A stretch of DNA of 47,137 bases, from assembly GCA_003250495.1 (NCBI GenBank), contig QKGH01000388.1, forward strand, positions 1-47,137. The letters are read 5' to 3'. The notes beneath the pieces are model-generated. The model did not search any database and had not been told where the DNA came from. It saw only the letters and a list, made by a program, of their open reading frames with translations. Source of the DNA: Marinobacterium sp. (lineage in GTDB: Bacteria > Pseudomonadota > Gammaproteobacteria > Pseudomonadales > Balneatricaceae). Made by a program: the position numbers and the translations under genes. This document shows positions 39,934 through 47,137 of the stretch, piece by piece (position 1 is the stretch's first letter; every line of letters begins with the position of its first letter).

Positions 39934-42543
39934 TCAGGCAGTGCCTTCCAGGAAGTCCTGAGCGAAGCGCTGCAGCACGCCGCCCGCCTTGTAGACGCGC
40001 ACTTCGGCGGCGGTGTCGAGGCGGCAGATCACCGGCACTTCGACGCTTTCGCCGTTGCGACGGTGGATCACCAGCGTCAGTTCGCAGCGCGGAGAGATCT
40101 CACCCTTCACATCGTAGGTTTCGGTACCGTCGATGTTGTAGGTGTGACGGGTCTCGCCCTCTTTGAACTGCAGCGGCAGCACGCCCATGCCGACCAGGTT
40201 GGTGCGGTGGATACGCTCGAAACCTTCAGCGACGATCGCTTCGACACCGGCCAGACGCACGCCCTTGGCGGCCCAGTCGCGGGACGAGCCCTGACCGTAG
40301 TCGGCACCGGCCACGATGATCAGGTTCTGCTTGCGGTTCATATAGGTTTCGATCACTTCCCACATCCGCATCTGCTGGCCTTCCGGCTCCAGACGCGCCA
40401 GGGAGCCCTGGATGATCTCGCCATTGGCGTCGCGGCACATCTCGTTCAGCAGTTTCGGGTTGGCGAAGGTCGCACGCTGCGCGGTCAGGTGATCACCGCG
40501 GTGGGTGGCGTAGGAGTTGAAGTCCTCCTCCGGCAGGCCCATCTTGGCGAGGTATTCACCGGCCGCAGAGCTGGCCAGAATCGCGTTGGACGGCGACAGG
40601 TGGTCGGTGGTGATGTTATCGCCCAGCACCGCCAGCGGCAGCATGCCGGTCAACGTACGCTCGCCGGCCAGGGCGCCTTCCCAGTACGGCGGACGGCGGA
40701 TGTAGGTGGACATCGGACGCCAGTCGTACAGCGGGCTCTTCGCCTCCTCCACTTCGCCGAGGTCGAACATCGGGATGTAGACCTGCTTGAACTGTTCCGG
40801 CTTCACGTGCGCCTTGACGATCGCATCGATCTCTTCGTCGCTCGGCCACAGATCCTTCAGCGTGACCGGGTTGCCGTTCTGATCGGTGCCCAGCACGTCC
40901 TGTTCGATATCGAAGCGCACGGTACCGGCGATGGCGTAGGCGACCACCAGCGGCGGCGAGGCCAGGAACGCCTGCTTGGCATAGGGGTGGATACGACCGT
41001 CGAAGTTGCGGTTACCGGACAACACTGCGGTGGCGTACAGGTCGCGGTCGATGATCTCCTGCTGGATCTGCGGATCCAGCGCGCCGGACATGCCGTTACA
41101 GGTGGTGCAGGCGTAGGCCACGATACCGAAGCCCAGCTTCTCCAGTTCCGGCAGCAGACCGGCCTCTTCCAGGTACAGTTTGGCAACCTTGGAACCCGGC
41201 GCGAAGGAGGATTTGACCCAGGGCTTGCGCACCAGGCCCAGCTCGTTGGCTTTCTTCGCCAGCAGCGCGGCGGCCACCACGTTGCGCGGGTTCGAGGTGT
41301 TGGTGCAGGAGGTGATGGCGGCGATGATCACGGCGCCGTCCGGCAGCAGTCCCGCTTCCTCTTCCTGGCGCGCAGCGGCCAGCTTGTCCTCATCGGCAAT
41401 GCCGCGCTCGTGCAGCGCCGTGGTGGGCAGACGGCGGTGCGGGTTGGACGGACCGGCCATGTTGCGTACCACGCTGGACAGATCGAACTCCAGCACGCGC
41501 TCGTATTCGGCACCTTCCAGGGCGCTCGCCCAGAGTCCGGTTGCCTTGGCGTACTGCTCGACCAGTGCCACCTGCTCCGGCTCGCGACCGGTCAGCTTCA
41601 GGTAATCGAGGGTCTGCTCGTCGATGTAGAACATCGCGGCGGTGGCGCCGAATTCCGGCGTCATGTTGGAGATGGTGGCGCGGTCGCCGATGGTCAGGCT
41701 CGGAACGCCCTCACCGAAGAACTCCAGGTAGGCGCCGACCACGCGTTCCTGACGCAGGAACTCGGTCAGGGCCAGCACGATATCGGTGGCGGTGATGCCG
41801 GGGTGACGCTTGCCGACCAGTTTGACACCGACGATATCCGGCAGGCGCATCATCGACGGGTGGCCCAGCATCACGGTTTCCGCTTCCAGACCGCCGACGC
41901 CGATGGCGATGACGCCGAGGCAGTCGATATGCGGGGTGTGGGAGTCGGTACCGACACAGGTATCCGGGAAGGCCACGCCATCACGGGCCTGGATCACCGG
42001 CGACATCTTCTCCAGGTTGATCTGGTGCATGATGCCGTTACCGGCCGGGATCACATCGACGTTCTTGAACGCGGTCTTGGTCCAGTCGATGAAGTGGAAA
42101 CGGTCTTCGTTGCGACGGTCCTCGATGGCGCGGTTCTTTTCGAACGCGTCCGGATCGAAGCCCGGTGCCTCGACGGCCAGCGAGTGGTCGACGATCAGCT
42201 GGGTCGGCACCACCGGGTTGACCTTGGACGGATCCCCGCCCTGCTCGGCGATGGCGTCACGCAGGCCGGCCAGATCGACCAGCGCGGTCTGCCCCAGGAT
42301 GTCATGGCACACGACGCGCGCCGGATACCAGGGGAAGTCCAGGTCGCGCTTGCGCTCGATCAGCTGTTTCAGGGAGTCGGTCAGGGCCTGCGGTTCGCAA
42401 CGACGAACCAGCTGCTCGGCCAGTACACGGGAGGTGTACGGCAGCTTGTCGTAGGCGCCGGGTTGGATCGCTTCGACGGCCGCACGGGTATCGAAGTAGT
42501 CCAGCGCAGCTCCGGGAAGGGCTTTGCGATATTCAGTGTTCAT
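39934..42543 (-). CDS. acnD: Fe-S-dependent 2-methylcitrate dehydratase AcnD
   Basis: AcnD is an aconitase-like enzyme that dehydrates 2-methylcitrate to a 2-methylaconitate which PrpF then isomerises. The 869-residue protein from MNTEYRKALPGAALDYFDTRAAVEAI matches the AcnD length. The upstream 22 residues of the track ORF are not family-like. The 4Fe-4S ligands are visible as Cys in ITSCTNTSNPRNV and the pair in ACTTCNGMSGALDP. GTDSHTPHIDCLGVIAIGVGGLEAE is the classic aconitase block, and QGSSRDWAAKG lies in the swivelling C-terminal domain. Its pairing with PrpF, and the lack of PrpD, mark the AcnD/PrpF version of the pathway known from Shewanella and Vibrio. Confidence 0.96.
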   Translation of the reverse strand: MNTEYRKALPGAALDYFDTRAAVEAIQPGAYDKLPYTSRVLAEQLVRRCEPQALTDSLKQLIERKRDLDFPWYPARVVCHDILGQTALVDLAGLRDAIAEQGGDPSKVNPVVPTQLIVDHSLAVEAPGFDPDAFEKNRAIEDRRNEDRFHFIDWTKTAFKNVDVIPAGNGIMHQINLEKMSPVIQARDGVAFPDTCVGTDSHTPHIDCLGVIAIGVGGLEAETVMLGHPSMMRLPDIVGVKLVGKRHPGITATDIVLALTEFLRQERVVGAYLEFFGEGVPSLTIGDRATISNMTPEFGATAAMFYIDEQTLDYLKLTGREPEQVALVEQYAKATGLWASALEGAEYERVLEFDLSSVVRNMAGPSNPHRRLPTTALHERGIADEDKLAAARQEEEAGLLPDGAVIIAAITSCTNTSNPRNVVAAALLAKKANELGLVRKPWVKSSFAPGSKVAKLYLEEAGLLPELEKLGFGIVAYACTTCNGMSGALDPQIQQEIIDRDLYATAVLSGNRNFDGRIHPYAKQAFLASPPLVVAYAIAGTVRFDIEQDVLGTDQNGNPVTLKDLWPSDEEIDAIVKAHVKPEQFKQVYIPMFDLGEVEEAKSPLYDWRPMSTYIRRPPYWEGALAGERTLTGMLPLAVLGDNITTDHLSPSNAILASSAAGEYLAKMGLPEEDFNSYATHRGDHLTAQRATFANPKLLNEMCRDANGEIIQGSLARLEPEGQQMRMWEVIETYMNRKQNLIIVAGADYGQGSSRDWAAKGVRLAGVEAIVAEGFERIHRTNLVGMGVLPLQFKEGETRHTYNIDGTETYDVKGEISPRCELTLVIHRRNGESVEVPVICRLDTAAEVRVYKAGGVLQRFAQDFLEGTA

Positions 42544-42626
42544 AGCGTCGGGAATCCATCGAGTAGTATTGACAGACAGAGGAGCGGGAAAACGGCGCCT
42601 GCAGGACAAGCGCCGTTGGTGTCAGA

Positions 42627-43757
42627 TCAGGCCCGCTGCTCGATCGGTACCCATTCTGCCGCCTCAGGACCAGTGTAGTCTGCGGACGGGCGGATGATGC
42701 GGTTGTTGGCGCGCTGCTCCATCACATGCGCGGTCCAGCCGGCCACGCGCGAGCAGACGAAGATCGGCGTGAACAGTTCGGTCGGGATGCCCATGAAGTG
42801 GTAAGCGGAGGCGTGGAAGAAGTCGGCGTTGCAGAACAGCTTCTTCTCGCGCCACATCACCGCCTCGACACGCTCGGAAACCGGGTACAGCACGGTGTCG
42901 CCGACATGTTCGGACAGCTTCTTCGACCACTCTTTGATGATCGCGTTACGCGGGTCGCACTCGCGGTAGATCGCGTGGCCGAAGCCCATGATCTTGTCCT
43001 TGCGCGCCAGCATCCCCATGATCGCGTCTTCCGCTTCGTCGGCGGATTTCCAGTTCTCGATCATCGCCATCGCCGCTTCGTTGGCACCGCCATGCAGCGG
43101 GCCGCGCAGGGAGCCGATGGCACCGGTCACGCAGCTGTGGATATCGGACAGCGTGGAGGCGCAGACGCGGGCGGTGAAGGTAGAGGCGTTGAACTCATGC
43201 TCGGCGTACAGGATCAGCGACGCGTGCATCACCTTGACGTGCATCGGGTCCGGCTTCTTGTCGTGCAGGGTCCACAGGAAGTGCTCGCCGATGGAGTCCG
43301 CATCGGTGTTGGTCTCGATACGCTTGCCGTAATGGGCGAAGTTGTACCAGTAGTTGATGATCGACGGGAACACCGCCAGCATGCGGTCGATCTTGTCGTG
43401 CTGCTCGCTGAAATCCTGCTCGGTTTCCAGGTTGCCCAGCATCGAACAGCCGGTACGCATCACATCCATCGGATGGGCATTGGCCGGGATCTGTTCCAGT
43501 ACGGTCTTCAGCGCCTGCGGCAGGCCGCGCATCTCTTTCAGCTTCGCCTTGTACGCATCCAGGCTCGCCTGGTTCGGCAGTTTGCCGTACAGGAGCAGGT
43601 AAGCGACCTCTTCGAACTCCGCCTTATCGGCCAGCTCCTTGATGTCGTAACCGCGGTAGGTCAGGCCGGCACCGGTCTTGCCCACGGTACACAGGGCGGT
43701 TGCACCGGCGGACTGGCCCCGCAGGCCTGCGCCACTCAGCTGTTTTGCTTCTGCCAT
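42627..43757 (-). CDS. prpC: 2-methylcitrate synthase
   Basis: PrpC condenses propionyl-CoA with oxaloacetate to 2-methylcitrate. The 376-residue sequence is of type II citrate-synthase-like length for this family. GLTYRGYDIKELAD is near residue 32. The active-site histidine lies in the LRGPLHGGANEAAM segment (about 225), a second in GFGHAIYRECDPRN (about 265), and the catalytic Asp region is near ADFFHASAYHFMGIP. It ends AAEWVPIEQRA. An AAGGAG ribosome-binding site precedes the ATG. Spacing to prpB and acnD is about 80 bases on each side, consistent with one operon. Confidence 0.95.
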   Translation of the reverse strand: MAEAKQLSGAGLRGQSAGATALCTVGKTGAGLTYRGYDIKELADKAEFEEVAYLLLYGKLPNQASLDAYKAKLKEMRGLPQALKTVLEQIPANAHPMDVMRTGCSMLGNLETEQDFSEQHDKIDRMLAVFPSIINYWYNFAHYGKRIETNTDADSIGEHFLWTLHDKKPDPMHVKVMHASLILYAEHEFNASTFTARVCASTLSDIHSCVTGAIGSLRGPLHGGANEAAMAMIENWKSADEAEDAIMGMLARKDKIMGFGHAIYRECDPRNAIIKEWSKKLSEHVGDTVLYPVSERVEAVMWREKKLFCNADFFHASAYHFMGIPTELFTPIFVCSRVAGWTAHVMEQRANNRIIRPSADYTGPEAAEWVPIEQRA

Positions 43758-43838
43758 CGTTATCTCCTTTGCAACTCGAAGGGAGTCAACGCTCCCTTTT
43801 CGTAGAATGGTTTACACTCTGCCAGCGTTGGCCGGTGG

Positions 43839-44732
43839 TTACTTGTTCTTGCCTTCTTTAAAGAGGGCGTCCAGCTTCTGCTCGAAGTCGTGGTAGTTGA
43901 GGTAATCGTACAGATCCATACGGGTCTGCATAGTGTCGACAACTGCCTTCTGGTCGCCATCCTTGAGGATGTGTTCGAACACGTTCAGAGCGGCCTTGTT
44001 GGCGGCGCGGAACGCGGACAGCGGGTACAGCACCATGGTGGCACCGTGCTCGGCCAGCTCGGCCTTGTTGAACAGCGGGGTCGCACCGAATTCGGTGATG
44101 TTGGCCAGCAGATGTGCGCCGTTGATCCCTTTGGAGAACGCGGTGTAGTCCTCCAGCGTGTGAACCGCTTCGGCGAAGATAGCGTCGGCACCGGCTTCGA
44201 GGCAGGCCTGGGCACGTTCCACCGCGGCGTTCAGACCCTCCTGCTGGAAGGCGTCGGTACGGGCGATGATGAAGAAATCGTCATCGGTCTTGGCATCGAC
44301 GGCGGCCTTGACGCGGTCGACCATCTCCTCGAGGGAAACGATCTCTTTATTCGGACGGTGACCGCAGCGCTTCTGCGCCACCTGGTCTTCCATATGCACC
44401 GCTGCCGCGCCGCCCTTGATCATCTCTTTGACGGTACGGGCGATGTTGAACGCGCCGCCCCAGCCGGTATCGATGTCGACCAGCAGCGGGGTGTCGACGG
44501 CGCTGGTGACGCGGCGGACATCTTCCAGCACATCGTTCATCGAGGTCATGCCCAGGTCGGGCAGGCCGTAGGAGGCGTTGGCGATACCGCCACCGGACAG
44601 GTAGATCGCCTGGTGCCCGACACGGGTCGCCATCATTGCATGGTAAGCGTTGACGGTACCCACGATCTGCAGCGGTTGGTTCTCAGCCAGCGCTTTGCGG
44701 AAGCGCCCACCCGCGGTCAGTTTCTCAGCCAT
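43839..44732 (-). CDS. prpB: 2-methylisocitrate lyase
   Basis: PrpB splits 2-methylisocitrate into pyruvate and succinate, the last step of the methylcitrate cycle. The 297-residue protein shows the lyase signature [13 protein letters not shown] with the catalytic cysteine near residue 122. The metal-binding [22 protein letters not shown] is at about 82-103 and [12 protein letters not shown] near 157. Length matches the family. Its ATG has an AAGGGGA ribosome-binding site and overlaps the end of the gntR gene by eight bases, which points to translational coupling with the regulator. The pyruvate formed could feed PpsA, encoded elsewhere in the window. Confidence 0.96.
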   Translation of the reverse strand: MAEKLTAGGRFRKALAENQPLQIVGTVNAYHAMMATRVGHQAIYLSGGGIANASYGLPDLGMTSMNDVLEDVRRVTSAVDTPLLVDIDTGWGGAFNIARTVKEMIKGGAAAVHMEDQVAQKRCGHRPNKEIVSLEEMVDRVKAAVDAKTDDDFFIIARTDAFQQEGLNAAVERAQACLEAGADAIFAEAVHTLEDYTAFSKGINGAHLLANITEFGATPLFNKAELAEHGATMVLYPLSAFRAANKAALNVFEHILKDGDQKAVVDTMQTRMDLYDYLNYHDFEQKLDALFKEGKNK

Positions 44733-45447
44733 TTTCTTCCCCTTGAGGTTTGGACACTGCGTTCAGTTTTTCTTCGATATTCTGGCGTGCCGCACTGATA
44801 TGACGGCGCATCAGCATCTCCGCCAACTCCGGGTCCCGCGCCTCGATGGCATCGATAATCTGCCGATGCTCCTTGAGCGCGCGTTTCGGACGCGAACTGG
44901 ACACACTGAACTGGTAACGGTACATGCGTACCAGGTGATAAAGATCGGCCCCGAGCAGCTCCTGCAACTTGGCATTCTTGCTACCCTGGACGATCCGATA
45001 GTGGAAATCGAGGTCGCCCTCCTTCTGGAAGTAGGAGCGTCCTTCGCGTTGTTCGATCGATTGCTCGTGGGAGTCGAGCAGCTGTTTCAGGCTGCCGATC
45101 TCGCTGGCGGTCATGTTCTCCGCCGCCAGGCGGCACGCCATCCCCTCCAGCGCTTCACGCACCCGGTAGATCTCGATCAGCTCGCGCGCGGAGAGCTGCA
45201 CGACGCGGGCACCGACATGCGGTTTGCGCTCGACCAGGCGCCAGCCTTCGAGGCGACGGATCGCTTCGCGCAGCGGCCCGCGGCTGATACCGTAGGTACG
45301 CGCCAGCTCGGGTTCGCTGATCTTCTGCCCCGGCAACAGATCGCCTTTGACGATGGCGGTGACTATCTGCTTGCAGACCCGGTCGGCCAGAGTGCGGCTC
45401 TCCTGATCGATCTCCAGCACCCCGCCTGTATTGGCACTTGCGTTCAT
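44725..45447 (-). CDS. GntR/FCD-family regulator of the methylcitrate operon
   Basis: This 240-residue FadR-type regulator has an N-terminal winged helix (about 15-80; [30 protein letters not shown], then [27 protein letters not shown]). The C-terminal all-helical FCD effector domain (about 85-225) carries an Asp/His set (DLDFHYRIV...; [20 protein letters not shown]) suited to metal and organic-acid binding. It is the first gene of the prp operon, so it probably represses its own transcript and is released by a pathway intermediate such as 2-methylcitrate or propionyl-CoA derivatives (inferred). Two ATTGTCGACA sites stand just upstream. It is not the sigma-54-type PrpR of enteric bacteria. 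Confidence 0.92.
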   Translation of the reverse strand: MNASANTGGVLEIDQESRTLADRVCKQIVTAIVKGDLLPGQKISEPELARTYGISRGPLREAIRRLEGWRLVERKPHVGARVVQLSARELIEIYRVREALEGMACRLAAENMTASEIGSLKQLLDSHEQSIEQREGRSYFQKEGDLDFHYRIVQGSKNAKLQELLGADLYHLVRMYRYQFSVSSSRPKRALKEHRQIIDAIEARDPELAEMLMRRHISAARQNIEEKLNAVSKPQGEENG

Positions 45448-45461
45448 CGCAACTCTTCAAG

Positions 45462-45473
45462 ATTGTCGACAAT
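45462..45473. promoter_or_regulatory. Operator 1 of the prp operon, ATTGTCGACAAT
   Basis: A perfect 12-bp palindrome lies 15-26 bases upstream of the gntR start, just downstream of the predicted transcription start. GT-N2-AC with T/A flanks is typical of FCD-type GntR operators. Binding here would block transcription. Confidence 0.75.
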
Positions 45474-45478
45474 GTTTG

Positions 45479-45490
45479 ATTGTCGACACC
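45479..45490. promoter_or_regulatory. Operator 2 of the prp operon
   Basis: ATTGTCGACACC matches operator 1 in 10 of 12 positions with a 17-base centre-to-centre distance. It overlaps the edge of the predicted -10 box, which supports repression. Confidence 0.65.
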
Positions 45491-45516
45491 TTACCGGCGC
45501 CAAATGAGAGCGTCAA
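45488..45516 (-). promoter_or_regulatory. Predicted promoter of the prp operon
   Basis: On the minus strand TTGACG (five of six consensus matches) is followed after exactly 17 bases by TAAGGT. Transcription would start near 45480, between the two operators. Confidence 0.5.
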
Positions 45517-45533
45517 CCGCGAATAACGTAAAA

Positions 45534-45545
45534 ATTGTCAACATC
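45534..45545. promoter_or_regulatory. Weaker third ATTGTC half-palindrome
   Basis: ATTGTCAACATC matches operator 1 in nine of 12 positions and lies upstream of the -35 box. It may be an auxiliary site or chance. Confidence 0.3.
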
Positions 45546-45577
45546 AGACAAAAGTCTAGGGAGTGGCGACGCCGTCT

Positions 45578-46333
45578 TCACACCAGGAAAAAGGCTTGCA
45601 GCTGACCTTCCAGTTCGCGGTTGAAGCGCTCCGCCGACTGCATATGTTCATGCATCAGTTGCCGGGCCCGCTCCGCATCGCGGGCCCGCAGTGCCTCCAG
45701 CAGCCGTTGATGGTAGTTAAGGTTAGCGCAGGAGAACTCCTGCTGCTCCGGCAGTTGCGCCTTTTTGAAGATCACCAGGTCGCGAATCATATCGTTCAGG
45801 AAGCGACCGATGAATGACAGCATCGCGTTGTCACAGCACTCGGCCAGCACCACGTGGAACTCAAGCTCCGCGATCCGCTGCTGCAACCGTTCATCGAAGT
45901 TGCGCGCCGGCGTCTCGCAGCAGGCCACCAGCGCCTCCAGGCGCTGCAGATCCGCCTCCTGCAGCCGCGGCGTCGCCAGCGCGGCGATCTCCGGTTCGAC
46001 CAGTGTGCGCAAGGCATAGATCTCGGGACCGGTGGGCTGCGCGAAGTGCAGATAGTTGCGCAGCAGCTGGCTGGCTTTCTCGTAGGGTACCCGCTCCAGG
46101 ATGGCACCCCCGTTGGGGCCGGTCCTGATCCGCACCAGCCCCTGCACCTCCAGCGACTTCAGCGCCTCGCGCACGGTGCCCTTGGAACATTCGAACTGGG
46201 TCATCAGCTCGCGCTCGTTGGGCAGGCGATCGCCCGGCTGCTTGCCGTTGACGACGACCCAGCGCTTGACCGCCTCAACGATCTGGTCGGCGCGCTTGAC
46301 CCGCTTCGGGGCCTGGAAATCTTGTGCTTGCAT
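45578..46333 (-). CDS. Second GntR/FCD-family regulator
   Basis: This FadR-type regulator of about 251 residues has a winged helix (RADQIVEAVKRWVVVNGKQPGDRLPNERELMTQFECSKGTVREALKSLEVQGLV) and an FCD domain (about 95-240; IAELEFHVVLAECCDN, NLNYHQRLLEALRARDAERARQLMHEHM). The start MQAQDFQAP at 46333 is preferred; the track adds 13 residues of non-family sequence. Target and effector are unknown. It lies upstream of the prp operon on the same strand but has no visible pathway partner on its left, so it more likely controls something divergent to its right, beyond the window. The HTH differs clearly from that of the prp regulator. Confidence 0.88.
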   Translation of the reverse strand: MQAQDFQAPKRVKRADQIVEAVKRWVVVNGKQPGDRLPNERELMTQFECSKGTVREALKSLEVQGLVRIRTGPNGGAILERVPYEKASQLLRNYLHFAQPTGPEIYALRTLVEPEIAALATPRLQEADLQRLEALVACCETPARNFDERLQQRIAELEFHVVLAECCDNAMLSFIGRFLNDMIRDLVIFKKAQLPEQQEFSCANLNYHQRLLEALRARDAERARQLMHEHMQSAERFNRELEGQLQAFFLV

Positions 46334-46416
46334 AGCGTTCTGCAGTCCGGGTTGAGGCGGCCATCCTGCCACAGGCGGTGGTTTTTTTCGATCCTGGTTG
46401 TTTTAGTCTATTTATT

Positions 46417-46428
46417 AGTATAAATACT
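46417..46428. promoter_or_regulatory. AGTAT-AA-ATACT dyad upstream of the second GntR gene
   Basis: Perfect five-base arms lie in a strongly AT-rich segment, 84 bases before the regulator start and about 75 bases before a plus-strand ATG at 46504. It is a candidate operator for that regulator in a divergent promoter region. Confidence 0.45.
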
Positions 46429-47137
46429 ATAAATAACGTTCGACACCCTCTGGGTCGGGCGTCGCTATCTGCATAACAACAACTAAAAACAGAGACAATC
46501 CACATGGATGGCAAACGCTGGACCCGTTCGCCCGCCGCCGCCCTGGCCGGCACTCCGTCGATGACCGCCCGGACATCGAGTTGCCTTAATCTGCCCAACG
46601 GCACCTCCTCAGGGCCCCACTGCCGGGCAGGCATCGCCCCGCTGCCACGCCATCACGACACGCGTGTTCTCGACGCTGCGCCCGATACCGATACCGGCAC
46701 TGCCACCGCCGTCGGCGCCGACGCGGTTAACCGCTTGCCACTGGAGCGCGACGGGACGGTCGACCCGCCCTGTTCCCGCCGCCCCGACTCCCCGAAGCAT
46801 AGCGATGAACAGCGGTGCGCCTGGCGTGCAAGCGCGCCCGGTCGTCCGCACTTCGGAGACAGCCAACCGGCTTCCAACCCCCTCCGGATCGCCAGTCGCG
46901 GACAGCCAGGCAAGCCAGCTCCGACCGAGCAGCGCGCCAAACGCACCGCTGCTGAAGCCGTCTGCTCCGGCAACGCACGCACCGGTCGCCGCGCGCTAGC
47001 CACCACCCCAAGCCCCGCCTATTTCGGCGGCGCCGATTATCCGAGGCACCTCCGGTTGGCTAAACCGATCGCGAGCCGCCCGGTCGAGCGCCAGCGGCAC
47101 TGCGCCGGGCGTGCCGATACGTCAACCTTAATCCCCT
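46429..47137 (+). other. Unassigned right end with a frame open to the window edge
   Basis: From ATG at 46504 one plus-strand frame stays open to the end of the window (about 211 codons). It is missing from the ORF track because it has no stop. The product would be rich in Arg, Pro, Ala, Ser and Thr with no hydrophobic core, no domain I recognise and no clear ribosome-binding site. It could be chance in GC-rich DNA, a decayed gene or an unusual protein. The other five frames are no better. No gene is claimed. Confidence 0.3.

Noticed and set aside
40063-42678. 871-residue plus-strand ORF opposite acnD
   Set aside because: It is a shadow of acnD, whose Fe-S ligands and aconitase motifs are on the minus strand.
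46664-46999. 111-residue plus-strand ORF near the right edge
   Set aside because: It is Pro/Ser/Ala-rich with no motif or ribosome-binding site and competes with the other open frame at 46504.

Overview
The window reads as chromosomal DNA of a GC-rich gammaproteobacterium, plausibly marine or oceanospirillum-like. The order is inferred and not proven. The clues are a YgjP-type metallopeptidase, YdiJ, TamA/TamB, PpsA with PpsR, DsbD, and a methylcitrate operon of the AcnD/PrpF type. No tRNA, rRNA, CRISPR array, insertion sequence or integrase was seen.

Layout. 1-164: tail of a YgjP-like metallopeptidase. 199-4499: ydiJ (D-2-hydroxyglutarate dehydrogenase type) divergent from a LysR regulator. 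4502-10215: tamB and tamA, overlapping by ATGA. 10489-12107: a cupin and a nitronate monooxygenase. About 12.1-15.7 kb: an AT-rich block of four minus-strand genes (methyltransferase, delta-class carbonic anhydrase, cupin, secreted alpha/beta hydrolase) that looks acquired. It is followed by roughly 0.5 kb in which I recognise no gene. 16163-22150: CvfB-like RNA-binding protein, ferredoxin, ppsA divergent from its regulator ppsR, a DUF2889 protein and an isochorismatase-fold hydrolase. 22319-33279: an SLC23-type permease, a four-gene acyl-CoA operon (HBD, crotonase, ligase, dehydrogenase) and, divergent from it, a Cache-HAMP-PAS hybrid histidine kinase with an OmpR-family regulator. 33285-38318: dsbD, a DAHP synthase, a gap with a candidate small RNA, and a CHASE-GGDEF diguanylate cyclase. 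38475-45447: gntR-prpB-prpC-acnD-prpF, the methylcitrate cycle. 45578-46333: a second FCD-type GntR regulator, followed by 0.8 kb of unassigned sequence.

How it fits together. Three carbon modules are present. The acyl-CoA operon activates and beta-oxidises short or modified acids (DmdB/DmdC-like enzymes), the prp operon removes propionyl-CoA, and PpsA/PpsR directs pyruvate to PEP for gluconeogenesis. The most interesting new signal is an exact 19-bp sequence, AAATCTAACGAAATGTAAC, found once upstream of the permease and once in the divergent region between the acyl-CoA operon and the two-component system. It contains a TAAC repeat with 10-bp period, the layout expected for an OmpR-family regulator. 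I infer that the neighbouring kinase/regulator pair controls both the permease and the acyl-CoA operon as one uptake-and-degradation system. A second clear regulatory layout is the prp promoter, where two ATTGTCGACA sites flank the predicted transcription start just upstream of the GntR gene.
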